Source of the DNA: CAZPAN01 sp964581165
GTDB lineage: Bacteria > Actinomycetota > Coriobacteriia > Coriobacteriales > CADBOM01
NCBI GenBank assembly: GCA_964581165.1
Contig: CAZOMM010000001.1
Location: forward strand, 1-64,000
Length of the DNA: 64,000 bases
Direction: 5' to 3'
Position numbers and translations under genes: made by a program. Below the pieces are notes generated by a model that had not been told where the DNA came from, did no database searches, and worked only from the letters and a program-made list of their open reading frames with translations. This document shows, piece after piece, positions 41,335 to 50,907 of this stretch (position 1 is the first letter of the stretch; every line of letters begins with the position of its first letter).

Positions 41335-42666
41335 ATGGCGTACGTAGATGAAGTTCTACAAAAAGTTACCGCTAAAAATCCTAGTGAGCCTGAGTTTATT
41401 CAGGCGGTTACCGAGGTCTTGGATTCTCTAAAAGTGGTTATCGATGCCCATCCAGAGTACCAAGATGCAGCGCTTTTAGAGCGCATCACCGAACCCGAGA
41501 GAGTAGTGATGTTTAGGGTTCCTTGGGTCGATGATTCTGGTCGTATTCAGGTCAACCGTGGATTTAGGGTGCAATTCAATTCTGCTATTGGTCCTTACAA
41601 GGGTGGTCTTCGTTTTCATCCTTCGGTCAACTTGGGCATTATTAAATTCTTGGGCTTTGAGCAAATCTTTAAGAATTCTCTTACGGGTCTTTCCATGGGC
41701 GGAGGCAAAGGCGGAAGCGACTTTGATCCCAAGGGCAAAACCGATATGGAGGTCATGCGTTTTTGCCAGAGCTTTATGACCGAGCTCTTTAGGCATATTG
41801 GTCCCAACACCGATGTACCTGCCGGCGATATTGGAGTTGGCGGTCGCGAGATTGGTTACCTCTTTGGTCAGTACAAGCGTTTGCGCAATGCCTACGAGGG
41901 AGTGCTTACTGGTAAGGGGCTAAGCTTTGGTGGATCGCTTGTTCGCACCGAGGCTACCGGTTATGGACTTGTTTACTTTGTGCAGGAGTACCTGAGAACT
42001 CGCAGTGATTCTTTTGAGGGCAAGACGGTCACAATTTCCGGTTCTGGAAATGTTGCAATCTATGCAACTGAGAAGGCTCAGGCACTTGGTGCCAAGGTGG
42101 TCACGCTTTCCGACTCCACTGGTTGGATATACGATCCAAATGGAATCGACTTGGATTGCGTAAAGGAGATCAAGGAAGTTAGGCGCGGAAGGATTCATGA
42201 GTACGCAGATTCTCATCCTTCGGCTGAGTATCATGATGGCGCTGGTGTTTGGTCTATTCCTTGCGATATTGCCCTGCCTTGCGCAACTCAAAATGAGCTC
42301 GACGACAACGATGCAAAGAATCTGGCTTCTAATGGTTGCAAGATTGTGGCAGAGGGTGCAAATATGCCCACAACTCCCGATGCAGTAGCTTTCTTGCAAG
42401 AAAATGGAATTGCCTTCTTCCCTGGCAAGGCTTCTAATGCTGGTGGCGTAGCTACTTCGGGCTTGGAGATGTCTCAGAACAGTCAGCGCCTCTCCTGGAG
42501 CTTCGAAGAAGTCGATCAAAAGCTTGACACCATCATGATTAATCTCTTCCATCAGGCCGATGATGCAGCTCGTGCCTATGGTATGGAGGGCAATTACGTG
42601 GCTGGTGCCAACATTGCAGGCTTTGAGAAGGTTGCCAATGCGATGCTCGCCCAAGGAATCGTTTAA
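41335..42666 (+). CDS. gdhA: Glutamate dehydrogenase, NADP-type
   Basis: A 443-residue hexameric-type enzyme interconverting glutamate and 2-oxoglutarate plus ammonium. 'NSAIGPYKGGLRFHPSVNLGIIKFL' type substrate loop near residue 85, catalytic Lys in 'SMGGGKGGSDFDPKGKTD' near 125, 'VPAGDIGVGGREIGYLFGQYK' type block near 162 and 'GFNV'-like 'VTISGSGNVAIYA' near 235 (GSGNVA suggests NADP preference). ATG at 41335 has GAAGGAG at 8 bases; the upstream extension is not family-like. Its expression would assimilate or release ammonium, in line with amt in the window. Confidence 0.96.
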   Translation: MAYVDEVLQKVTAKNPSEPEFIQAVTEVLDSLKVVIDAHPEYQDAALLERITEPERVVMFRVPWVDDSGRIQVNRGFRVQFNSAIGPYKGGLRFHPSVNLGIIKFLGFEQIFKNSLTGLSMGGGKGGSDFDPKGKTDMEVMRFCQSFMTELFRHIGPNTDVPAGDIGVGGREIGYLFGQYKRLRNAYEGVLTGKGLSFGGSLVRTEATGYGLVYFVQEYLRTRSDSFEGKTVTISGSGNVAIYATEKAQALGAKVVTLSDSTGWIYDPNGIDLDCVKEIKEVRRGRIHEYADSHPSAEYHDGAGVWSIPCDIALPCATQNELDDNDAKNLASNGCKIVAEGANMPTTPDAVAFLQENGIAFFPGKASNAGGVATSGLEMSQNSQRLSWSFEEVDQKLDTIMINLFHQADDAARAYGMEGNYVAGANIAGFEKVANAMLAQGIV

Positions 42667-42786
42667 AGAGATCCTTGTTTAGCCTTTAAAGAGAGTATCC
42701 AAGTTTTTGATGCTGTTTTTTGACAGATTTGACGGATTGATCTGATCGTTAGATTGGGTCTAGAAAAAGAATCAAAGAAATCAAAG

Positions 42787-42838
42787 GAGCGGGTCTTGTT
42801 TGTGCTGTTATGAGCACAGCAAGGCTCGTTCTTTTTTT
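42787..42838 (+). terminator. Terminator after gdhA
   Basis: GAGCGGGTCTTG and CAAGGCTCGTTC can pair around an inner GTGCT/AGCAC stem, followed by seven Ts (42832-42838). Confidence 0.6.
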
Positions 42839-42935
42839 GCTGTTAACGAAATGAGGGGCGCGCTTGGTTTGTTAACGCCTCTATCAGGGTACTCCTGTCT
42901 AAGGGTGCTTGCTTTGAGAAATTATCGCGCGAAGC

Positions 42936-45212
42936 TTACTCGACCTTAAAGCCACCAATCGGGGTTTCCACATTGTCGTTAGTTAGACCTAGATCTTTTT
43001 TGGCTGCACGTAGCTCCCATTTGTGAAGATCGCATATCAGCCAGGTAAGACCAGCTGCTGCATACAAAAGAACAATCGCAGGCAGCAGTATCCCAGAGTC
43101 TTCTATCAGCAACATGAGTACGGCAACGATCATCGCTGCGGTAAACGAGGCCTTAAAAGCTGTATTTCTCTCCCAAAACACAGCATATGGGCCAGGCTTT
43201 CTGATACGCAGCCATGCCAAGTAAATCCAAACAATAACTAGCACAACTGATAGAACTGGATTAAGCAGTAGTGTTTCTACGCTAAGAGATAGCATGCTTC
43301 TAATAATTACAGGTACGTAGGCTATACCCTGATCGAGCAAATTAGTGGCAGTGGCACCAAGATGTGATTGTCCATCGCCTAGCGTTCCATCCACAATTAT
43401 CAAAAGCAATGTAAGTAGGCCGCAGGCGATTACCGTTAATGTTACAGCTCGCCAATTCAATCTGCGTCCAATAAACATCCACCAAGCACAGCCCACGCCT
43501 ACTGTACCCCAAACCAACACGCCAAAATTAGCTCCCCACCAAGGTGCCACAATTACGGCAATAATCAAAAACGAGGCTATTGGAAATAAATACTTAGCAA
43601 AAGTCTTTGAAGCCTTTAGATCGGGAAACCTGTTTAAAATCAAGCCAGAAAATAGCAGCCACGATCCAAATAGAACTCCTGCTCCCTCGTTGCCTATACC
43701 CGAGAATCGCACAGCCTCTATTGGTCTATAGGAAAGATATCCCGCTTGGGCAAGTATTCCGCCTGCGAGCTGATCTACTAGCAGCACAATTATTGTTGCA
43801 GCCATTAAGAACAGCAGCGAATAGAGCCAGCGTGTAAATCTACCTACCAAGGTGGCAACAAGGGCTATAACTACGGTGAGCACAAGACACAGACTCAAAG
43901 AGCCGTTTGGTGTGATTCCATCAGCTGCCAGTGGATACATTAGATATGTAGCCAGGGGATAAGACATTGTGAGTATCCACAACAGTCTTGTTATGGATAT
44001 CAAAACACTGAGCACTCGCACAGGTAAGCGTATTGCACGAGAAAGCATCACGATAGAAAAAGCAAAGGATACCGACAATACGGCGATAAAGGTATATGTT
44101 GCGGTTTCGAGCGAGAGGTCAATTGCGCGGGAGTAAGAGGACACTCTGTCTAATTCAGATATCGTTGTAGCAACATCTTCGTCATTAGAATTTTTGGCCG
44201 GATATAAAGCTCCGCCATTGTCGGCAATCTCTGAGATGCCTGCTAAGCCACAGATTGTATCAGTGAGGTCCAGGATGGTTACAGTTCCGGCACGGATAGT
44301 TACCGGCGAAAAAAGCAGGCCATCCATGTCCTTAGCAAGCACAATTAGCGGACCCATTGCATCGTCAGAATGGTCTGAATTGGTGGTTTCGGCCAAGGAG
44401 GAATAGATAATCAGAGCATCATCTCCATCCATAAGCGACAAGATTTCTCCAACCACCTCATCAAAGGACGAGAGTGCCCAACTCCATTGCTCGTCTGCGT
44501 TGTCCACAATCCCATCTATCCTTGCTGCGCCTGCTCTGTAGAGATCTCCCGTATCTATTGCAAGGGCTTGGTTGCGCTGTGTGGAGTCAATGGCTTTTTG
44601 TATATGGTTGAGCAAAGCTTCGTAGTTTGTTTCGGCTTTACCTGCAGCTTCTTCGTTTTGACTCAGGATATCATCTGGGTTATAGGCTTCGTATTCAACA
44701 TGCCCGCCCTCGTCTGCCACTGCTATAAATGCTGGTCTTACCTCTTGTTCTTCATAATCGCTATTGCCTATTGCGGCAGTTTGCCAACCCGCATCGCTAA
44801 GTGCCTGTCCTAGTCTTCCCTGCAAACTCCTTGTGTCTGTACTAGAAGGTTCCGGGCACCACCAACCAGCAGCTAGGCTAGAAGCTGATTCTTCTGGGGT
44901 GACAATTTGCTTGTCTATTCTCGAGATTGATCTGGCTACTAGGTTTGCAACACCTGCATATTCCAAAATAGAGTTGATATTTGGTGTGGACACATCGCTA
45001 ATGTCATCCCATGTTAAAAATGGCGCGTCTAGCAAAAAGATTTGCTGCTTGCCATCACCTTGTGAATCTAGGGGATTGGACAAGGTTTGCAATGAAGCAC
45101 CCTCGTCTGTGGTTCCAAGCGCAAGTGCGGCAGACGTGCAATTTAGCGTTATTGTTCCAGATAGGGCCAGGCTTGCAAGTAAAACAATCCACAGCCTTTT
45201 TAGAATGGCTAT
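42936..45212 (-). CDS. Polytopic membrane protein with exported alkaline-phosphatase-like domain; non-AUG start
   Basis: About 758 residues. The N-terminus is a signal peptide (KRLWIVLLASLALSGTITLN, then SAALA). Residues about 60-350 form an extracytoplasmic domain with 'IFLLDAPFLTWDDISDVSTPNINSI' style sequence, resembling sulfatase/phosphatase-fold proteins, though I cannot identify a full metal site. About eleven membrane helices follow from residue 375. The signal peptide is in frame only upstream of the first TTG (45092). AAAGGAG lies 3-9 bases before ATA (45212) and ATT (45206), with no ATG/GTG/TTG, so AUA or AUU appears to be the start. Function unknown. Confidence 0.75.
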   Translation of the reverse strand: MAILKRLWIVLLASLALSGTITLNCTSAALALGTTDEGASLQTLSNPLDSQGDGKQQIFLLDAPFLTWDDISDVSTPNINSILEYAGVANLVARSISRIDKQIVTPEESASSLAAGWWCPEPSSTDTRSLQGRLGQALSDAGWQTAAIGNSDYEEQEVRPAFIAVADEGGHVEYEAYNPDDILSQNEEAAGKAETNYEALLNHIQKAIDSTQRNQALAIDTGDLYRAGAARIDGIVDNADEQWSWALSSFDEVVGEILSLMDGDDALIIYSSLAETTNSDHSDDAMGPLIVLAKDMDGLLFSPVTIRAGTVTILDLTDTICGLAGISEIADNGGALYPAKNSNDEDVATTISELDRVSSYSRAIDLSLETATYTFIAVLSVSFAFSIVMLSRAIRLPVRVLSVLISITRLLWILTMSYPLATYLMYPLAADGITPNGSLSLCLVLTVVIALVATLVGRFTRWLYSLLFLMAATIIVLLVDQLAGGILAQAGYLSYRPIEAVRFSGIGNEGAGVLFGSWLLFSGLILNRFPDLKASKTFAKYLFPIASFLIIAVIVAPWWGANFGVLVWGTVGVGCAWWMFIGRRLNWRAVTLTVIACGLLTLLLIIVDGTLGDGQSHLGATATNLLDQGIAYVPVIIRSMLSLSVETLLLNPVLSVVLVIVWIYLAWLRIRKPGPYAVFWERNTAFKASFTAAMIVAVLMLLIEDSGILLPAIVLLYAAAGLTWLICDLHKWELRAAKKDLGLTNDNVETPIGGFKVE

Positions 45213-45419
45213 TGTTTCTCCTTTTTAAATCTCTTTGTTTCTAGACTTTTTAGTCTTTTTAGACCTAGTTTATGAATGTTATCACTGGCATGTATCAGCA
45301 TGTCAGATCGACTCCGGGTTTGCGTTGTTCTTCATGAAAAACTTAATTTGAACCTGTCTAGCTTGCGATTTCAATCAAGTAGATCTGCGTTAGCAGAAAC
45401 AATAAAGAACATTGCTTTG

Positions 45420-45458
45420 TACCCGTTCGGTAATTGTGTCAATTCTGGTTTAACATGG
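45420..45458 (+). repeat. Dispersed 39-bp intergenic element, copy B
   Basis: TACCCGTTCGGTAATTGTG followed by TCAATTCTGGTTTAACATGG. Matches copies A, C and D at equal length. It lies about 90 bases before a glycosyltransferase gene. Confidence 0.7.
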
Positions 45459-45544
45459 TAACGGCTACTAGGTAGCTCATACTTTGATCTGTAGAACGAT
45501 TCATGGGACAGGGGATTCTCCAAAGAGACTTCGAAAGGAACCAA

Positions 45545-46648
45545 ATGAAAATACTTCTTGCCGCATCTGAGGCGAGTCGGGTTCGGCGCTTTTATATGCC
45601 GCTTTTAAATAAGCTGCGTGATATAGGGGGAGTTGTTCATTTGGCTTTGGGGGATCTAGATGCAGACATTTCCGAATATCTGGCCGATGTTGTGCTGCGG
45701 TTTTTGTGTTTAAGTCCAGAGTCTAAGGGCAGTGGATCGAGTGAACTTGCAGCCCTTTTAACCAACGAAAGATACGATGTTCTTATTTGCTGTGGTCAAT
45801 CTGCGGCAAATTGTTGTTTTAAAGTTCTATCTCGTTTGAGAACCAAGCCATCTGTGGTGATAGTTCAAGACATGCCTCTGGTTTTTGATTGTTTCTGTAA
45901 TCCCTTCGCTAAAGGATTGAATAAACGCAATTTCAAAAAACTGAGATCTTGCACCGATTTGTTTTTGGCATCCAATTCAGCTGATCTAATAACGGCACAA
46001 AGGCTGTTGCCTCAAACTAGATGTGAACTTGTGCCTGCTACTGGATTAAATCTTATGGCCTGTAAACCGGCTTCTTTGGATACAAGAAACAAAGCAAGAG
46101 AGGCTTTGGCTTGCACAAACGACACTTTTTGCATTGTGACCAACGGCAACGCAGGCAAAAAAGGCATAGGTTTTCTCATAGACGCAATGCTCTATTTGCC
46201 AAGAATCATCAGTTTGTTTGTATTGGAAGCAAGCGAGCTCAAAACTAAGCTACAGAGAAAAATTACAAATTTGGGCTTGGAAGATAAGGTCCGTTTATTG
46301 ACTGATTCCAAAACAAATGACTGCCTTGCTGCGGCAGATTTGGTGATAGATGCGAGTGTCGGCCTCGGTTTTTCTAACATGCTTGCAACTGCTCAGGCTA
46401 TGGGGATTCCAGTTTTGGCTAATGCTGCTAGAGGTAATCTGGATTTGGTTGTAAGTGGTCATACCGGGCTTACATTTTCTGTGGGAGATCTAATGAGCTT
46501 GGTGTATGGGATACGCTCGATGATGTACCAGCAAACTCTGCGTGAATATCATGCGGATAATGCGCAAAAGCAGCTTGCAAAATACGATGGTGAGCAGATG
46601 GCAAACCGTACTATAGAACTAATAGATTCCATCTATAAGATCTGCTAG
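45545..46648 (+). CDS. GT4-type glycosyltransferase
   Basis: A 367-residue GT-B fold protein. The N-terminal half starts 'MKILLAASEASRVRRFYMP'; the C-terminal half has 'VTNGNAGKKGIGFLIDAM' near residue 200, 'LADLVIDASVGLGFSNMLATAQAMGIPVLA'-type donor-site residues near 280-300 (E replaced by G in the usual EGF motif) and 'GHTGLTFSVGD'. AAAGGA precedes the ATG. The start is set by this site; the frame extends 14 codons upstream. The acceptor is unknown; the wall hydrolase next door hints at envelope glycans. Confidence 0.82.
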   Translation: MKILLAASEASRVRRFYMPLLNKLRDIGGVVHLALGDLDADISEYLADVVLRFLCLSPESKGSGSSELAALLTNERYDVLICCGQSAANCCFKVLSRLRTKPSVVIVQDMPLVFDCFCNPFAKGLNKRNFKKLRSCTDLFLASNSADLITAQRLLPQTRCELVPATGLNLMACKPASLDTRNKAREALACTNDTFCIVTNGNAGKKGIGFLIDAMLYLPRIISLFVLEASELKTKLQRKITNLGLEDKVRLLTDSKTNDCLAAADLVIDASVGLGFSNMLATAQAMGIPVLANAARGNLDLVVSGHTGLTFSVGDLMSLVYGIRSMMYQQTLREYHADNAQKQLAKYDGEQMANRTIELIDSIYKIC

Positions 46649-46781
46649 AGTGCAGTGCGGCAGTTATGTTTCTAGGGCTAATAAACAGGATAGTTTGTGC
46701 ACTTTCCAAAGCCGGAAAACATAGCAAAACGGAAAAATCAGCAAAACAAATCCAGCCTGGCCATGTTAGGGGGATTTCTTT

Positions 46782-47852
46782 TTGAGTTCTAAGACCTTTG
46801 TTTATTTTTTGTCTCGCAAGACTAAGCGCGGAGTTGCTGCCGTAATTCTTAGCTTAGTCTTGATTGCTTCTATGCTTCCAATTCAAGCATTTGCTGTTAC
46901 CTCAGATGAACTAGAGCAACAGGCTCAGGAAGTAATAAACAAACTCAACGATATTCAAACTCAAATTAATGAGACACAGGAAGCCTATGATAATGCTGTT
47001 GCTGCCTACGATGCCGCGAATGAGGCTATGGAGGAGGCTCAAAAACGCATAGACGAAGCCCAAACTGAGATTGACGAAATTCAGGACAGATTATCAGATC
47101 GCGTTGTTGCAATGTATCGCAGTGGTGGCCTTTCGTTGTTGGATGTGATACTTGGTTCGAATTCTTTTTCTGACTTTGTAACTGCTACAAACATGATTCT
47201 AACAGTCAACGAATATGACACTGATTTGGTTGCAGAGCTTCGGGAGGCTCGCAACGAGGCCAAAGCTGCAAATGAGGAATACGCCTATCAAAGCCAAGAA
47301 GCCGAAGCTCAGATGCAAGCTTCGCAAGAGGCTCAAGAGCAACTAAGTGCACAGGCCGCAGAAATGCAAGCAGAGATTGCAAATATCACAGAAGAGATGG
47401 CAGAACTGCAAGCTGCCGAAGATGCAGCATTTTTGACAGGATATTCTGCAACAAACGATGTGATAGTTGGCAGTGGTTTGTTTGCTAATCCCTGCCCGGG
47501 CGCAAGTTATATATCCAGTGAATTTGGATATCGTACCTACGACAACTCATTTCATAAGGGTCTCGATTTTGCAGCCTCTACAGGCACTCCAATCTATGCA
47601 GCAGAAGCGGGGACTGTGATTATTTCGGGATATAGCTCGTCTGCTGGTTATTGGGTCGTTATTAGTCACGGAAATGGACTTGTTACCAAGTACATGCATA
47701 TGGCAACACAGCCTTATGTTTCTGCAGGTCAAACGGTTACTAAAGGCCAAAACATTGGGCCTGTTGGATCTACCGGGAATTCTTCTGGGCCGCATCTTCA
47801 TTTTCAGGTGGAGCTTAATGGGCAGGCTGTAAACCCACGGTATTACCTGTAA
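46782..47852 (+). CDS. Secreted M23 peptidoglycan endopeptidase with coiled-coil domain
   Basis: A 356-residue protein. Signal peptide at residues 15-38 (VAAVILSLVLIASMLPIQAFA), then a long coiled coil (about 40-225) and a C-terminal LytM/M23 domain. Zinc-site residues are visible in 'FHKGLDFAASTGTPIYA' near residue 265 and 'GPHLHFQVELNG' near 338. This architecture matches EnvC/PcsB-like hydrolases controlled by cell-division ABC proteins FtsEX. TTG at 46782 is preceded by GGGGGAT. A bidirectional terminator shared with tRNA-Asp follows. Confidence 0.92.
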   Translation: MSSKTFVYFLSRKTKRGVAAVILSLVLIASMLPIQAFAVTSDELEQQAQEVINKLNDIQTQINETQEAYDNAVAAYDAANEAMEEAQKRIDEAQTEIDEIQDRLSDRVVAMYRSGGLSLLDVILGSNSFSDFVTATNMILTVNEYDTDLVAELREARNEAKAANEEYAYQSQEAEAQMQASQEAQEQLSAQAAEMQAEIANITEEMAELQAAEDAAFLTGYSATNDVIVGSGLFANPCPGASYISSEFGYRTYDNSFHKGLDFAASTGTPIYAAEAGTVIISGYSSSAGYWVVISHGNGLVTKYMHMATQPYVSAGQTVTKGQNIGPVGSTGNSSGPHLHFQVELNGQAVNPRYYL

Positions 47853-47938
47853 GAAGTCGAGGAACTCTAGCCAGCAAGCTCTGGCCAGCAAAGCGGATCA
47901 AAGCGGACACAGTTTTTGAAACATAACCCAAAAATTAA

Positions 47939-47972
47939 AGGAGCCATCACATGACGGCTCCTCTTGTCTTTT
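47939..47972. terminator. Bidirectional terminator between M23 gene and tRNA-Asp
   Basis: AGGAGCC (47939-47945) and GGCTCCT (47956-47962) pair perfectly; CTTGTCTTTT follows on the plus strand and TTAATTTTT on the minus strand. Confidence 0.75.
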
Positions 47973-47975
47973 AGG

Positions 47976-48052
47976 TGGCGGGATGTACGAGACTTGAACT
48001 CGCGACCTCTGGCTTGACAGGCCAGCGCTCTAACCAACTGAGCTAACACCCC
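47976..48052 (-). tRNA. tRNA-Asp (GTC)
   Basis: The minus strand folds as a complete cloverleaf of 77 bases including encoded CCA. Acceptor GGGGTGT pairs with ACATCCC, the D arm has AGCTCAGTTGGTTAGAGC, the anticodon arm CTGGC-CTGTCAA-GCCAG gives anticodon GTC, and the T arm has GAGTTCAAGTCTC. The downstream terminator at 47939-47962 ends the transcript. Confidence 0.97.
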
Positions 48053-48675
48053 ACTTGCTTGTCTTTTCGTTCAGACAGCGACGGTTATCTTACACAGCGC
48101 CTATCGGCTTGTCCACGCGCTTTTTTAAAAAGATCAGACAAGGCTTCTCTTGAGCGGTGGGCGGTTCTAAAGCGTAACTTTTTGGCCTACAGTGCAACTT
48201 TTCTCACTCTGGGAGATTTTAAAGTGGTTTTAAAGCAACCCTAGAGCGTAACTTTAAAGATGTGGCCCTAGAAGATGTGGCCCTAGTACCCTCGGTGCCC
48301 CTAGTGTGATCTTAGCGCCTTGTTGTAAGAGACTTACGGCAGGTGTCAAAGAGGCGAAGCATCAAAGCGGCGTTATAATCTTGGGACTGCATAAGACATG
48401 ACAAAGCTTTATTGCTTCAGAAACAGATATGAAAGTTATCAGAAAGGATCCAAGGCAATTGCATCATTTGTAATTGCATCATTTAGATGTGCTGCTATTG
48501 TATGTTAGCTCTGTAGAGCTTAAACACCATGCTATAGGTTAATGATTTGGTGCACAAAAGTTCCGTTTATCCAAAACACGCTGTGCGCTGAGTGCAGAAC
48601 TTTTATGCATGAGCATTTTATTTTTCAGTCTCGCGGATAGAATTTAAAGCAAACGATTTCTGGAGGAGATACACA
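48053..48675. other. 623-base gap without a gene
   Basis: Holds short direct repeats (GATGTGGCCCTAG twice near 48260-48285; ATTGCATCATTT twice near 48461-48492; AGCGTAACTTT twice) and an isolated TATAAT near 48374. A 36-codon frame at 48398-48508 has no ribosome site and is not called. The promoter of tRNA-Asp should lie at the left end on the minus strand, but I cannot place it. Confidence 0.5.
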
Positions 48676-50442
48676 ATGAGTTCTCTCTCTAATTTTTTTA
48701 GATCAGACACTGGCGATTCCGCCCAGCCTGATGCTGCGTTTTATTTAAATGCAGCCACCCAGGCGCGGGCTGATGATCGTATGAAATTGGCAATACATTT
48801 GTATTTAGCTGCTTTTGAGCTAGATCGCCTAGACCACGAAGTTCCAAGTGATACTGTGCTAGATGGCATGCAAGATGCTTGGAATATTGCATGTGAGATT
48901 TCGGATCGCTCCAGTGCTGAGACTCTGTTTACCGAGCTTGCTCCTTATAGTTCGCCAGACCAGGTGCATTCAAGAGCTATGCAACTTCAGGATATGACGG
49001 TAAGTCAGCTAGAAGAAATGGGAATTCCAAGCGATCGTATTGAGAAAGCTCACCGTATCTATTCTCCAGAAGCCGTCAGTGCTCCAGAGACTGTTAATGC
49101 CCCAGAGGCCCTCAATGCAGGTGTTGATCCTGATTTTCTTAACAAGATGTTTGGGATGTTTAAACAAGGACCAGACAGTTCAAATCAGGATGCTAAGCCT
49201 GCCGATGGTAAAGATACTGGGACAAAACGCGAACCGGTTGTTCCTCAGTGGGGGAGAGGTCGCGACGATTCCGCCTTTCCTGATACAGATTATGGTGAAC
49301 TCATTGGATATGAAAGTGCTCTAAAGTCTATGTGCGTGTTTGGATTTGAGACTGCAGCCGATGAGGAATATAGGCGTTTTGTAAAAGAAAACTCCATCTT
49401 TCATGGGGTAGAGGGCTTGTCGCTATACGATCCATTCCTCTTTTATGGGCCATCTCGCGAAGATGTCTATGAATTTGCCGAGGCTACAGCAGGCGAAATT
49501 GGCAATCCTGTAGTTACCCTTCATGTACGCACCGACGATGATGGCATGTGGACAATTAGGCTAAGCGGTCCATTTAAGAAGGGCTTTCTTGGAGTGTCGG
49601 ATCCCACAGACATTCCAACGCCCTGCACTTTTGTGATCGAAAACATCGACATATTGCAGGATTTTATTCGCGCTGCCATCAAAGCCGATTCTCAATCGGA
49701 TGAGATTATGCCTTCCCATGCCGCAAGAGCCTACGGTGAGATTCTTAGCTATATACATGCGATTTTGCAAAAGCCAGATGTGTTCCCAATAATTACTGCG
49801 CAATCGAATTTGGATCTTGCCCCTCAGTTTTTGGATATGTTTGATAGGTTGCAGCGCATAGCAGTTGATCTTCCAAATTTTGAGGAGCGTAAAAAGATTT
49901 GGATTAATTTTGCAAAGGGCCATGCCTCGTTTTCGGACATTAATATCGACGAGTTGGCAGAGGTTTCAGAGGGTGTCTCTCGTCATGATTTGATTACAGC
50001 CGGACGTAATGCTGTAAGAGATGTTTTTCAGGAGTCTTTGGCTAACAATGTCTACAGGTACGTAACAATCAACGACGTGCTCTTTGAGCTTGTTCCCTTT
50101 GTTTCTCAACAAGAGGGCAAAGCTTATACAGCAATGGAAGATGCTGCTGTGGAGGCCTTTGTTGATGAGTTAGATGGCATGTGTTTTGAGTCCTTTGAGT
50201 CTGAGGATGCAGCACTGAATAGTTCGGATGATGTTTTGTCGGCTGCAGATACTACATTGAGTGCCTTAGAGAAAGATTCGTTAGAGGCCACTTCGTCAAA
50301 GAAAGCTTTGGCGGAGGATGAATTATCGCAAACCAACAATTCAGGCAATGCCAATGCCGATGCGAACTCCGATATCGATGCGAACTCTGGCACCGATGCA
50401 AGTTCTGATATCGACGTGAACTCCGAAGAGGATCTCTTGTAA
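48676..50442 (+). CDS. AAA-like ATPase-domain protein with degenerate Walker motifs
   Basis: A 588-residue protein. Residues 15-115 are helical and TPR-like. Residues about 210-470 look like an AAA+ module: 'LIGYESALKSM' at the start, 'FLFYGPSREDV' near 255 where Walker A (GPxGxGKT) should be but with no GK, 'TFVIENIDIL' near 320 in the Walker B position with Asn for the catalytic acid, and 'LPNFEERKKIW' near 398 as the AAA lid signature. The C-terminal 80 residues are acidic and repetitive (NANADANSDIDANSGTDASS). Probably a non-hydrolysing AAA scaffold. GGAGGAG precedes the ATG. No neighbour indicates a role. Confidence 0.6.
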   Translation: MSSLSNFFRSDTGDSAQPDAAFYLNAATQARADDRMKLAIHLYLAAFELDRLDHEVPSDTVLDGMQDAWNIACEISDRSSAETLFTELAPYSSPDQVHSRAMQLQDMTVSQLEEMGIPSDRIEKAHRIYSPEAVSAPETVNAPEALNAGVDPDFLNKMFGMFKQGPDSSNQDAKPADGKDTGTKREPVVPQWGRGRDDSAFPDTDYGELIGYESALKSMCVFGFETAADEEYRRFVKENSIFHGVEGLSLYDPFLFYGPSREDVYEFAEATAGEIGNPVVTLHVRTDDDGMWTIRLSGPFKKGFLGVSDPTDIPTPCTFVIENIDILQDFIRAAIKADSQSDEIMPSHAARAYGEILSYIHAILQKPDVFPIITAQSNLDLAPQFLDMFDRLQRIAVDLPNFEERKKIWINFAKGHASFSDINIDELAEVSEGVSRHDLITAGRNAVRDVFQESLANNVYRYVTINDVLFELVPFVSQQEGKAYTAMEDAAVEAFVDELDGMCFESFESEDAALNSSDDVLSAADTTLSALEKDSLEATSSKKALAEDELSQTNNSGNANADANSDIDANSGTDASSDIDVNSEEDLL

Positions 50443-50496
50443 AGAATTCCTTGTAATTGGCGCCAAGGAAGTAGCTGCCAAGGCAGTAGCTGACAC

Positions 50497-50535
50497 AGGG
50501 CAGGTTACCTAAATGGAAGGAAACCTGCCCTTTAT
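50497..50535 (+). terminator. Terminator after the AAA-like gene
   Basis: AGGGCAGGTT (50497-50506) and AACCTGCCCT (50522-50531) pair perfectly, then TTATTC. Confidence 0.7.
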
Positions 50536-50745
50536 TCTTGCAAAAAAATAAAGATACCACCTCGTATCAATACTCATTACAGAAACCAAGGATTTTTTTC
50601 AGCTAAGAAACAGGAATCCATTACTAAAATCTGAAATGTGAATCGCTTGTGCATCGTCTCATCATGACAATGGTATATTAGCTCGCAATAAAATTACTCT
50701 TTTTGAGTTTTGTTTTATTGATATGCAGGTCCATGAGATGCCAGG

Positions 50746-50907
50746 TTGAGGATGAGGGTCCTTCCTGTGGTCGATGGGGGACGTAGGACGTACCTTTATA
50801 GCCTAGGAGGAAAAGGTTATTTGTACTGGCAGATCAGAAGCAAGGATACCGTGAGGTATAGTACTGGGCGAGGGTATCCGTTTCGCTTCACTTTAGGGGG
50901 TGAGCCT
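50746..50907 (+). promoter_or_regulatory. Structured leader of the hydrogenase operon
   Basis: The 200 bases before hyaA contain GGATACC (50844-50850) pairing with GGTATCC (50873-50879), two TACTGG copies, and an internal strong ribosome site AGGAGGAAAAGG (about 50806-50817) followed by an in-frame TTG (about 50820). I do not recognise a known riboswitch (including NiCo or Moco). It may be a leader RNA or an alternative translational start. Confidence 0.4.

Noticed and set aside
48398..48508. 36-codon frame in the gap after tRNA-Asp
   Set aside because: No ribosome site upstream and an internal direct repeat; composition is not protein-like.
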